Assembly: GCF_030823375.1 (NCBI RefSeq)
Contig: NZ_JAUSXB010000001.1
Coordinates: 868,001-932,000 of the forward strand
DNA: 64,000 nt
Direction: 5' to 3'
Source: Pseudarthrobacter siccitolerans
GTDB lineage: Bacteria > Actinomycetota > Actinomycetes > Actinomycetales > Micrococcaceae
Shown piece after piece: positions 56,265-64,000 of this stretch. How positions within the stretch are numbered: position 1 is the stretch's first letter; each line of letters starts with the position of its first letter. Position numbers and translations under genes: made by a program. Below the pieces are notes generated by a model. The model did no database searches and had not been told where the DNA came from. It saw only the letters and a list, made by a program, of their open reading frames with translations.

Positions 56265-56957
56265 ATGCAGACCATCAAGCGCACCACTTTCAGCGTCGCA
56301 GGCGTTGCAGCTGCAGCTCTGCTCAGCCTGACCGCCTGCGGCGGCACGGCCGGCACTTCAAGCTCCTCCGCACCGGCCGCCGCGCCGTCATCCTCGGCTT
56401 CGGCAAAGGCCTCCACGATGGCCCCGTCCCCCTCAGCCAGCACCTCAGCGGGCAGCATGGATCCCGCCGCCAACCTGGTCGGCACCGGCTGCGCCGCCTA
56501 CGCCAAGCAGGTCCCCACGGGCGCAGGTTCCGTGGAAGGCATGGCCCTGGACCCCGTTGCCGTAGCAGCATCCAACAACCCCATCCTGACCACCCTCACG
56601 GCAGCCGTTTCCGGCAAGCTGAACCCGAAGGTGGACCTGGTGGACACCCTCAACGGTGATGAATTCACCGTCTTCGCACCGGTTGACGACGCCTTTGCCA
56701 AGATCGATCCGGCAACCATCGAAACCTTGAAGACCGATGACGCCCTCCTGAGCAAGATCCTGACCTACCACGTGGTTCCCGGCCAGATCACTCCCGACAA
56801 GATCGCCGGCACCCACGCCACGGTCCAGGGCGGTTCCGTCACGGTCACAGGCAGCGGTGACACCCTCAAGGTGGACAACGCCAACGTGATCTGCGGCGGC
56901 GTCAAGACCAAGAACGCGACGGTCTACCTCATCGATTCGGTCCTGATGCCGAAGTAA
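56265..56957 (+). CDS. Fasciclin (FAS1)-domain lipoprotein
   Basis: 230 residues: export signal with basic MQTIKRTTF, hydrophobic core and lipobox LTAC (about 22-25), a ~45-residue Ser/Ala/Pro linker, then one FAS1 domain ([43 protein letters not shown], reduced; [38 protein letters not shown]), the H2 and YH motifs of cell-adhesion FAS1 proteins, related to mycobacterial MPT70/MPT83. AAGGAG lies 6 nt before the ATG; an ATG at 56241 lacks it. Confidence 0.92.
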   Translation: MQTIKRTTFSVAGVAAAALLSLTACGGTAGTSSSSAPAAAPSSSASAKASTMAPSPSASTSAGSMDPAANLVGTGCAAYAKQVPTGAGSVEGMALDPVAVAASNNPILTTLTAAVSGKLNPKVDLVDTLNGDEFTVFAPVDDAFAKIDPATIETLKTDDALLSKILTYHVVPGQITPDKIAGTHATVQGGSVTVTGSGDTLKVDNANVICGGVKTKNATVYLIDSVLMPK

Positions 56958-57004
56958 TCCAGGCAGACAATGAACCCGGGCTGTAGCAGTAATCCCGGGT
57001 GTGC

Positions 57005-57047
57005 GGCCCGGGGCCCGTTCCACAAAGGGACGCGCCCCGGGCCTTTT
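57005..57047 (+). terminator. Intrinsic terminator after the fasciclin gene
   Basis: GGCCCGGGGC / GCCCCGGGCC, 10-bp perfect stem with a 19-nt loop, followed by TTTT, about 50 bp past the stop. Confidence 0.8.
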
Positions 57048-57186
57048 AACGTACGGGGGCGAGGTTGCGGCTCCGCCTCCAAAAGGCTCGCGCCTGCGGG
57101 CCGCCGGAAAGCGCAGCAGGAGGTCAACTAGACTGGGTCCCGGCCCGCAACCGGCGGCGCCGGCAAGATCCCGAGGTGGTAAACGA

Positions 57187-58857
57187 GTGCCCAGCAGTCC
57201 ATCCCGGCGGACGGTCCTCACGACCGGTGCCGCCCTCCTGGCGTTGAGCGTCACCTCGTGCACCGCGGTTCCGGCCCCCTCGCCCTCATCCACCTCCCCT
57301 GCCCCCAGCACGACGGCGGAGCCCACCGCCACCTTCAACTTCGGCACAGCAGTCCAGCCGCTGGGCCTTGACCCGGCGCTGTCCGGCGATGTGGAGTCCC
57401 AGCGGATCACCCGGCAGATCCTCGAGGGACTGGTGGGGGTGGACCAGACCACCGGGAAACCCACCCCGCTGCTGGCCACCGAGTGGAGCGAATCCAACGA
57501 AGGCCGCTCCTACACGTTCAAGCTGCGCAGCGGTGTGACGTTCCACGACGGCACACCGTTCAACGCCGATGCGGTCTGCAGCAACTTCAACCGGTGGTTC
57601 GCGTTCACGGAGGACCTCCGCCGGCAGGCTCCCGGTAGTTCGTTTAAGGGCGTGTTCAAGGCGCACTCGGACCACCCGGAGCTGTCCATCTTCAAGAGCT
57701 GCACCGCCCTGGCCGCCGATACTGTGCGGATCGACTTGACCCAGCGTTTTACCGCATTCCTGCAGGCACTGACACTGCCTGCCTTCGCCATCGCCTCCCC
57801 TGCAGCGCTTGCCTCAGGAAAGGCAGACGTGCTGGACCAAAACCGCGGCGGCCAGGCGATGTCCGCCTTCGGCACCAATCCGGTGGGCACCGGCCCTTTC
57901 ACCCTGAAGTCCTGGGACGAAGGCAGCGTCAGCCTGGCCAGCAACGCGGCGTACTGGGGAGACCGCGGCCAGATCGCCACTATCAACTTCGTTGCATACA
58001 ACCACCCCCAGGCCCGTCTCCAGGCCCTGCTGGACGGAAAGATCGACGGCTACGACGCCGTGACCGTGGGCAACTTTGACCAGCTGGTGAAGCGCGGCAA
58101 GCAGATTGTGCAGCGCGACCCGTTCTCGGTGATGTACTTGGGGCTCAACCAGGAAATCCCGGTCCTGCAGAACCAGAAGGTCCGCCAGGCCATCGAGCTG
58201 GCGATCGATAAAGAAACCCTGATCCGCAAGTTCTTCATCGACAACACTGCCGTGGCCACCCAGTTCGTCCCGCCGAAGATCAGCGGCTTCAACAACGACG
58301 CCCCCGCGCTGGGGCACGATCCCGCCAAGGCCAAGGAATATCTCAAAGAGGCCGCCTACGCAGGTGAGGAGCTGAGGTTCTACTATCCCCTGAACGTCAC
58401 CCGGCCCTACCTCCCCACCCCTGAGAAGGTCTACGCCGAAATCAGCCGGCAGCTCACCGCCGTGGGCTTCAACGTCAAGCCCGTCCCCGTGGACTGGTCC
58501 GAGGGGTATCTGCAAAAGGTGCAGTCCCCCGGGGACCACGCACTCCACCTGTTGGGCTGGAACGGCTCCTACTCCGATGCCGACAATTTCGTCGGCCCCC
58601 TTTTCGGCGAGAAGAACGGCGAGTTCGGCTACCAGGACGCGCAGGTCTTCTCCAAGATCAACAGGGCACGCGGGATGCCGGAGGGACAGGCGCGGGATGA
58701 GCAATATCACACCATCAATGCCCAGATCGCGGCCACTGTTCCCGCGGTCCCCGTCGCTTTCCCCATCTCGGCCCTGGCCCTTTCAGACCGGGTGGTCAGC
58801 TATCCAGCATCGCCTGTCTTAAATGAAGTTTTCACCAAAGTACAACTGAAGCCTTGA
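57187..58857 (+). CDS. ABC transporter substrate-binding lipoprotein, peptide family (SBP_bac_5)
   Basis: 556 residues from the GTG at 57187 (GAGGTGG 6 nt upstream). N-terminal twin-arginine-like signal SRRTVLTTGAALLALSVTSC with a lipobox Cys at about 25, so exported (perhaps by Tat) and lipid-anchored. The mature part has FNFGTAVQPLGLDPALSGDVESQRITRQILEGL (reduced), YTFKLRSGVTFHDGTPFNADAVCSNFNRWF (reduced; the family signature) and AIDKETLIRKFF. Binds peptides, nickel or other small solutes for uptake. No permease or ATPase genes follow, so its partners are elsewhere. Confidence 0.9.
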   Translation: MPSSPSRRTVLTTGAALLALSVTSCTAVPAPSPSSTSPAPSTTAEPTATFNFGTAVQPLGLDPALSGDVESQRITRQILEGLVGVDQTTGKPTPLLATEWSESNEGRSYTFKLRSGVTFHDGTPFNADAVCSNFNRWFAFTEDLRRQAPGSSFKGVFKAHSDHPELSIFKSCTALAADTVRIDLTQRFTAFLQALTLPAFAIASPAALASGKADVLDQNRGGQAMSAFGTNPVGTGPFTLKSWDEGSVSLASNAAYWGDRGQIATINFVAYNHPQARLQALLDGKIDGYDAVTVGNFDQLVKRGKQIVQRDPFSVMYLGLNQEIPVLQNQKVRQAIELAIDKETLIRKFFIDNTAVATQFVPPKISGFNNDAPALGHDPAKAKEYLKEAAYAGEELRFYYPLNVTRPYLPTPEKVYAEISRQLTAVGFNVKPVPVDWSEGYLQKVQSPGDHALHLLGWNGSYSDADNFVGPLFGEKNGEFGYQDAQVFSKINRARGMPEGQARDEQYHTINAQIAATVPAVPVAFPISALALSDRVVSYPASPVLNEVFTKVQLKP

Positions 58858-58936
58858 CGGGCCAGCCCAATTTCAGTAGTAGGGCCGCCCGGGGATATTC
58901 TGTGACAGCCAGAGCCGCTGCAATCGGAGACTGATC

Positions 58937-60439
58937 GTGACCTTCATTTCCAAGACCCCACATGCCGACGTCGTCCTGATTGGCGGCGGCATCATGAGCG
59001 CCACACTGGGGGCATTCATCAAGCAGTTGGAGCCGGACTGGACCATCTCCATGTTCGAGCGGCTGGACGAGCCGGGGCTGGAAAGCTCGGATCCGTGGAA
59101 CAACGCCGGAACCGGCCACGCCGCCCTCTGTGAACTCAACTACTCCCCCGCAGCCAAAGACGGCTCGGTGGATCCCACCAAGGCATTGCTCATAAACGAG
59201 CAGTTCCAGCTTTCCCGCCAGTTCTGGTCCCACCTTGTGGACCAGTCCCTGATCGGTTCGCCCAAGCGCTTCATCAACACCGTGCCGCACATGAGCTTTG
59301 TGATCGGCGAGGAGAACACGCGGTTCCTGAGGACCCGCTATGAGGCCCTCAAGCCGCACCCGCTGTTCCGCAGCATGGAGTACTCCGAGGACCACGGCCA
59401 GATCGGCAAGTGGGCTCCGCTGATCGTGAAGGGCCGGGATCCGAAGCAGCGGATCGCAGCCACCCGGGCCGCGGAGGGCACCGACGTGGACTTCGGGGCA
59501 CTCACACGTGAGTTGACCACGTACCTGGGGAACAACGGCGTCGAAATCAACTACGGCCACGATGTCACCGGGATCTCCAGGGCGTCCGACGGCGGCTGGA
59601 ACCTTTCGCTGAAGTACCCCAAGTCAGGCGAACACGGCAAGATCCATGCGAAGTTTGTCTTTGTGGGCGCCGGCGGCGGCGCCCTCCATCTCCTCCAGGC
59701 TTCCGGCATTCCGGAAAGCAAGGGCTACGGCGGTTTCCCGGTCTCCGGGCAGTTCTTCCGCTGCACGGACGAGACCCTCGCCGCGCAGCACAGCGCCAAG
59801 GTTTACGGCCAGGCTTCCGTGGGTGCGCCGCCCATGTCCGTGCCCCACCTGGACACCCGGTACGTCAACGGCAAGCGTTCCCTGCTGTTCGGCCCGTACG
59901 CCGGCTTCTCCACCAACTTCCTGAAGAACGGCTCCTACCTGGACCTGCCGCTGTCCATCAGGCCAAGCAACATCATCCCCATGCTGGCCGTTGCCAAGGA
60001 CAACATGGACCTCACCGCGTACCTGGTCAAGGAAGTGGCCAAAAAGCATGGTGACAAGGTGGAAGCGCTGCGCGAGTACTACCCGGAAGCCAAAGCCGGC
60101 GACTGGGAACTGATTACGGCCGGCCAGCGTGTACAGATCATCAAGAAAGACCCGCAGAAGGGCGGCGTGCTTCAGTTCGGCACTGAAGTCATTGCCGGCC
60201 GTGACGGTTCCATCGGCGCACTCCTGGGTGCTTCGCCCGGAGCCTCCACGGCAGTGCCCATCATGATCGAACTGCTCCGGAAGGCCTTCCCGAAGAACTT
60301 CAAGGGCTGGCAGTCCAGGCTCAAGGACATGATGCCCGGCTACGGCGTCAAGCTCGATGACAACCCTGAACTCGCCGCGCAGCTTGAAAAGGCAACGGCG
60401 AACTCCCTCCAGCTGGAGAGCGTTACCGCCAGCCACTGA
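58937..60439 (+). CDS. mqo: Malate:quinone oxidoreductase
   Basis: FAD-dependent peripheral membrane enzyme that oxidises malate to oxaloacetate and passes electrons to menaquinone. 500 residues: [24 protein letters not shown] (FAD, about 12-35, reduced), [30 protein letters not shown] (reduced), [19 protein letters not shown] and the C-terminal [19 protein letters not shown] start with CGGAG upstream. Complete and of normal length for the Mqo family of corynebacteria/arthrobacters. Confidence 0.96.
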   Translation: MTFISKTPHADVVLIGGGIMSATLGAFIKQLEPDWTISMFERLDEPGLESSDPWNNAGTGHAALCELNYSPAAKDGSVDPTKALLINEQFQLSRQFWSHLVDQSLIGSPKRFINTVPHMSFVIGEENTRFLRTRYEALKPHPLFRSMEYSEDHGQIGKWAPLIVKGRDPKQRIAATRAAEGTDVDFGALTRELTTYLGNNGVEINYGHDVTGISRASDGGWNLSLKYPKSGEHGKIHAKFVFVGAGGGALHLLQASGIPESKGYGGFPVSGQFFRCTDETLAAQHSAKVYGQASVGAPPMSVPHLDTRYVNGKRSLLFGPYAGFSTNFLKNGSYLDLPLSIRPSNIIPMLAVAKDNMDLTAYLVKEVAKKHGDKVEALREYYPEAKAGDWELITAGQRVQIIKKDPQKGGVLQFGTEVIAGRDGSIGALLGASPGASTAVPIMIELLRKAFPKNFKGWQSRLKDMMPGYGVKLDDNPELAAQLEKATANSLQLESVTASH

Positions 60440-60507
60440 CCCTGCCGGGGTCGGTGGCTGGCTGCCCGGTCCGCAACAGTCAGCACAACCCCACAGGAGA
60501 CCATGCG

Positions 60508-63500
60508 ATGTTCCGGTTGGCACAACTTTCACTGGCAAACCGGGCACTGATCGCACTGATCACCGTCTTCGCTTCCGTGTTCGGCGTGATCACCATGTCG
60601 TCGCTGAAGCAGGAGCTCATCCCGTCGATCGAGTTTCCCCAGATCACGGTGCTGACCGCCATGCCCGGCGCCTCCCCGGAGGTGGTGGACAAGCAGGTGA
60701 GCGGTCCGCTGGAGACCGCATTGAACGGCGTGGAGGGGCTGGAATCCACCTCCTCCACGTCGCGCAACGGCGTCTCCCAGATCACGATGGTCTTCACCTA
60801 CGGTTCCAACCTTGACCGTGCCCGGAACCAGATTGACCGGGCCATCTCCAATGCCAAGCGGAACCTGCCGGAGGACGTCCAGCCGCAGGCCATTGCCGGG
60901 AGCATCAGCGACTTCCCCATCGTTTTCCTGGCGGTCTCCTCGGACAAGAGCCTCAGCGAGCTCAACGCCGACCTGCAGCGCCTGAGCGTCCCCCGGCTGC
61001 AGAAGATCGACGGCGTCCGGGGCGCCGATGTGACCGGCGGCGCCACCCAGCACATCGAGATCCTTCCCCGCGCCGATGCAATGGCGGCCTCCGGTGCCAC
61101 CATCACGTCCATCCGCGATGCACTGGGGAACAACGGCGCCCTCCTCCCGGCGGGCACGCTCGAGGAGCAGGGAAAGACGCTGTCCCTGCAGATCGGCAGC
61201 CCGGTGGACTCCCTGGATGCGGTCAAGGCGCTGCCGCTGGCAGGAGCGAAGAACGCCGCCACCATCGGCGCCGTGGCCGACGTCTCCATCAAGGACGACG
61301 CACGCACCTCCATCACGCGCACCAACGGTGCGGAAACCCTTGCCGTCTCCGTCACCAAGAAGCCTGAAGGGGACACCGTGGGCATCTCGCACACCGTGCG
61401 GGACACCTTGGACGAGCTCGAAGCCGAACTGGGCTCCAATGCCAAGTTCACGCCGGTCTTCGATCAGGCCCCCTTCATCGAAAAGTCCATCAAGGACCTC
61501 ACCACCGAGGGCCTGCTGGGCCTGGGCTTCGCCGTGGCGGTCATCCTGGTTTTCCTGATGTCCGCCCGGTCCACGCTGGTGACGGCCGTGTCCATCCCGC
61601 TCTCGCTCCTGATCACCTTTATCGGCCTGTCAGCCACGGGCTACTCGCTGAACATCCTCACCCTCGGCGCGCTCACCATCGCGATCGGCCGGGTGGTGGA
61701 CGACTCGATCGTGGTCATCGAAAACATCAAGCGGCACCTCAGCTACGGCGAGGACAAGGTGACTGCCATCCTCACGGCCATCCGGGAGGTGGCCGGCGCC
61801 ATCACCGCTTCCACGCTGACCACCGTGGCAGTCTTCCTGCCCATTGCGTTTGTGGGCGAACTCGCGGGTGAACTGTTCAGGCCGTTTGCCCTCACCGTCA
61901 CCATGGCGCTGCTGGCGTCGCTGCTGGTCTCGCTGACCATCGTTCCCGTCCTTGCCTACTGGTTCCTGCGGAATCCCCGCCTCACCCCGGGCAGCGAGGC
62001 AGCGCGCCGGAATGCCGATGAGGCGCGGGCCAAGGCCCAGGAAGCGGAACAGCGCAGCAGGCTCCAGCGCGGGTACCTTCCCATCCTCACCAAGACCCAG
62101 AAGCATCCCGTGGTCACCCTGGTCGCCGCCGCCCTTGTGCTTGGCGGCACCGCGGCGATGGCTCCCCTGCTGGCCACCAACCTGCTGGGCAACTCAGGCC
62201 AGAACAGCCTGACCGTGCGGCAGGTGCTGCCTGCCGGCACCAGCCTGGCGGACACCAGCGCCGCCGCCATCCGCCTCGAGGAGGTCCTGCGCGGGATCGA
62301 CGGCGTCCGGGACGTCCAGGTAACGTCCGGGAACGCACAGGCCGGGTTTGCCGCGATCACCTCCACCGGGTCCTCCAACTCCACCTTCACCGTAGTGACC
62401 GATGAAAAGGCGGACCAGGCCCAACTGCAGGAGACCGTGCGGTCAGAACTGGCGGAGGTGCCTGATTCCGGAAAGGTATCCGTGGGCACCCAGCAGGGTG
62501 GCTTTGGAACGTCCTCCACAGTGGACATCACCATCAAGGCCGCCACCTCCGCGGACCTGAAGACTGCCAGCGACGCCATGGTCGAGGCCATGACCGGAGT
62601 CCCCGGCACCAGCGAAGTGGCCACCAACCTCGCCGCCAGCCAGCCAGTGGTGCAGGTGAAAGTGGACCGCGCCAAAGCCGTCGCGGCAGGGCTCAACGAA
62701 GAACAGGTGGCGGGCGTCCTCGCCTCGACCATCAGCCCCGTCCCGGCCGGAACCGTGCGGATCGATACCAACGACTTCCCGGTCCAGATCGGCAAGGGCA
62801 CCAGGTTCACCAGCATCGACGCCGTCCGCAGCATTCCGCTGCCCGGGGCCGGCAGCGCCCTTACGCTCGGCAGTATCGCCGCAGTGGAGCAGGTGGACGT
62901 GCCGGTATCCATCACCGCCAGCAATGGCCAGCGCACCGCCCGCGTGTCCGTGACGCCGTCGGGATCCAACCTGGGCGCCGTCAACACGGAAGTCCAGAAG
63001 CGCCTGGCCGGTGTCCAGCTGCCGGCCGGGGTCACCGCCGAAATCGGCGGTGCCACCACCCAGCAGCAGGAGTCCTTCGAGCAGCTTGGGCTCGCCCTGC
63101 TGGCGGCGATCGCCATTGTCTACGTGATTATGGTGGCCACTTTCAAATCCCTCATCCAGCCACTGATCCTGCTGGTCTCGGTGCCGTTCGCGGCCACCGG
63201 CGCCGTGGCCCTGCTCCTGGTGACCGGTGTCCCGCTGGGCCTGCCGTCACTGATCGGCATGCTGATGCTGGTGGGGATCGTGGTCACGAACGCCATTGTG
63301 CTGATCGACCTCATTAACCAGTACCGGCAGCCGCGCGACGGCCGGCCGGGTATGAACGTGGCCGATGCAATCACCCACGGCGCCCGCCAACGGCTCCGCC
63401 CCATCCTGATGACCGCCCTGGCCACGGTGTTCGCCCTTACCCCAATGGCGCTGGGCCTTACGGGCGGCGGCGGGTTCATTTCGCAGCCCCTGGCCGTGGT

Positions 63501-63726
63501 GGTCATCGGCGGCCTCGTCTCCTCGACTGCCCTGACCCTGGTCCTGGTCCCCGTGCTCTACCGCCTGGTGGAGGGGCGCCGTGAGAAGAAGGCCCTGCTC
63601 CGGGAACTGCAGGCGCGCCCGGAATTCGGCGCCGGCGCCGACGTCGACGAGGAGTTCCGCGACTGGACCACGGGAATGGTTCCCAAGGTCAGCGGACGGC
63701 GGGCAGCACCGGGAAGTCCCGAGTAA
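60508..63726 (+). CDS. RND-superfamily efflux permease (AcrB/HAE1-like)
   Basis: 1072 residues with RND topology: helix 1 near 14-32, large extracytoplasmic loop, helices 2-6 (from about 340, with the proton-relay GRVVDDSIVVIENIKRH in helix 4), connecting Ala/Glu/Arg-rich cytoplasmic stretch, helix 7, second large loop and helices 8-12 (VGIVVTNAIVLIDLINQYRQ). Start ATG at 60508, 60 bp after mqo, with GGAGA upstream. No membrane-fusion partner or outer-membrane channel gene is nearby, as usual for Gram-positive RND proteins. Substrate unknown. C-terminal ~45 residues are charged and cytoplasmic. Confidence 0.9.
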   Translation: MFRLAQLSLANRALIALITVFASVFGVITMSSLKQELIPSIEFPQITVLTAMPGASPEVVDKQVSGPLETALNGVEGLESTSSTSRNGVSQITMVFTYGSNLDRARNQIDRAISNAKRNLPEDVQPQAIAGSISDFPIVFLAVSSDKSLSELNADLQRLSVPRLQKIDGVRGADVTGGATQHIEILPRADAMAASGATITSIRDALGNNGALLPAGTLEEQGKTLSLQIGSPVDSLDAVKALPLAGAKNAATIGAVADVSIKDDARTSITRTNGAETLAVSVTKKPEGDTVGISHTVRDTLDELEAELGSNAKFTPVFDQAPFIEKSIKDLTTEGLLGLGFAVAVILVFLMSARSTLVTAVSIPLSLLITFIGLSATGYSLNILTLGALTIAIGRVVDDSIVVIENIKRHLSYGEDKVTAILTAIREVAGAITASTLTTVAVFLPIAFVGELAGELFRPFALTVTMALLASLLVSLTIVPVLAYWFLRNPRLTPGSEAARRNADEARAKAQEAEQRSRLQRGYLPILTKTQKHPVVTLVAAALVLGGTAAMAPLLATNLLGNSGQNSLTVRQVLPAGTSLADTSAAAIRLEEVLRGIDGVRDVQVTSGNAQAGFAAITSTGSSNSTFTVVTDEKADQAQLQETVRSELAEVPDSGKVSVGTQQGGFGTSSTVDITIKAATSADLKTASDAMVEAMTGVPGTSEVATNLAASQPVVQVKVDRAKAVAAGLNEEQVAGVLASTISPVPAGTVRIDTNDFPVQIGKGTRFTSIDAVRSIPLPGAGSALTLGSIAAVEQVDVPVSITASNGQRTARVSVTPSGSNLGAVNTEVQKRLAGVQLPAGVTAEIGGATTQQQESFEQLGLALLAAIAIVYVIMVATFKSLIQPLILLVSVPFAATGAVALLLVTGVPLGLPSLIGMLMLVGIVVTNAIVLIDLINQYRQPRDGRPGMNVADAITHGARQRLRPILMTALATVFALTPMALGLTGGGGFISQPLAVVVIGGLVSSTALTLVLVPVLYRLVEGRREKKALLRELQARPEFGAGADVDEEFRDWTTGMVPKVSGRRAAPGSPE

Positions 63727-63768
63727 AACAGCGGAATATTTTCTGCGTGGCAGCGTTGTATCCGGCGA

Positions 63769-63800
63769 TAGATGCAAATGCATCTAAATTGGCCTATACT
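63769..63800 (+). promoter_or_regulatory. Palindromic operator and -10 upstream of the LLM gene
   Basis: TAGATGCAAATGCATCTA (63769-63786) is an 8-bp perfect inverted repeat with a 2-bp centre, of the size bound by MarR/TetR-like dimers. A TATACT (-10-like) is at 63795-63800, so the palindrome covers the -35 region: the geometry of repression. No regulator gene is in view on this side; it might lie beyond base 64000. Confidence 0.55.
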
Positions 63801-63841
63801 GGAACCAAGGCCAGCAGGTCCAAGCAACGGAAAGGCACATC

Positions 63842-64000
63842 ATGCAGATCGGTGTTTTCAGCGTCAGCGACATCACCACGGACCCCACCACGGGCCGGAC
63901 CCCCACCGAGAACGAACGGATCAAGGCCTCCGTCGCCATCGCGAAGAAGGTCGAGGAAATCGGCATGGACGTGTACGCCATCGGCGAGCACCACAACCGG
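63842..64000 (+). CDS. LLM-class flavin-dependent oxidoreductase, N-terminal fragment
   Basis: 53 residues before the window end: MQIGVFSVSDITTDPTTGRTPTENERIKASVAIAKK (reduced), then GMDVYAIGEHH. The start and the IGEHH strand are typical of bacterial luciferase-like monooxygenases (F420- or FMN-dependent). The 3' part is outside. Start ATG at 63842 has GGAAAGG 7 nt upstream. Confidence 0.85.
   Translation, partial: MQIGVFSVSDITTDPTTGRTPTENERIKASVAIAKKVEEIGMDVYAIGEHHNR

Overview
The window is chromosomal DNA of a high-GC Gram-positive bacterium, most likely an Arthrobacter/Pseudarthrobacter-type member of the Micrococcaceae. I infer this from the GC-rich codon use, the frequent GTG/TTG starts, the actinobacterial gene orders (yceD-rpmF-rnc-mutM-smc-ftsY-amtB; thiL-DAK2-recG-rsmD; leuCD-murA-plsC-gpsA-ddl; ilvB-ilvN-ilvC-serA) and the overall character of the proteins. 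No database search was possible. Nearly all of it is core genome. I see no prophage, insertion sequence, rRNA operon or cas gene.

Layout. 1-9.7 kb: the start of an ammonium transporter gene, an MFS exporter on the other strand, then the minus-strand cluster yceD-rpmF-rnc-mutM-smc-ftsY (ribosome protein, RNA processing, base-excision repair, chromosome condensation, membrane targeting). 9.7-17.3 kb: coaD, an aminotransferase with a spermidine-synthase-like gene, and the rsmD/recG/DAK2/thiL group. 17.4-18.7 kb: a polytopic membrane protein gene broken by a one-base frameshift. 18.8-26.7 kb: a DUF3515 lipoprotein, ddl-gpsA-plsC-murA (cell wall and phospholipid precursors), leuD-leuC and a divergent IclR-type regulator with a palindromic operator between them. 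26.8-31.5 kb: a DUF1697 gene, a translationally coupled pair of dynamin-like membrane GTPases, and tRNA-Glu and tRNA-Gln. 31.6-35.5 kb: HAD phosphatase, gltX, an FAH-family hydrolase and an MBL hydrolase. 35.6-51.4 kb: an orphan gene, then most of the branched-chain amino acid pathway on the minus strand (ilvD, ilvB, ilvN, ilvC, leuB, ilvE) with serA, metG and an ABC exporter between them. 51.8-64 kb, mainly plus strand: a sunset-domain protein, a sugar-dehydrogenase-like lipoprotein, tRNA-Lys, a MarR regulator divergent from a Bcp peroxiredoxin, tRNA-Leu, a fasciclin lipoprotein, an oligopeptide-binding protein, mqo, an RND exporter and the start of a luciferase-like monooxygenase.

How the genes work together. 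IlvBN, IlvC, IlvD and IlvE make isoleucine/valine and 2-ketoisovalerate. LeuCD and LeuB carry on to leucine (leuA is not in the window). Upstream of ilvB there is an 18-codon leader ORF rich in Val codons, complementary segments and an intrinsic terminator, which is a complete transcription attenuator. The leuC/iclR gap has a perfect 15-bp palindrome, the likely binding site of the regulator. gltX lies next to tRNA-Glu and tRNA-Gln.

The least explained structure is a family of intergenic repeats. Two copies of a composite element of about 270-300 bp (near 30.8-31.1 kb and, in opposite orientation, 54.35-54.65 kb) consist of two different inverted arms built of 32-bp tandem units (cores CATCACC and GGTGATG) around a shared centre. 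A reduced palindromic relative lies at 38.65-38.7 kb. They look neither coding nor CRISPR, and I cannot assign them to a known element class.
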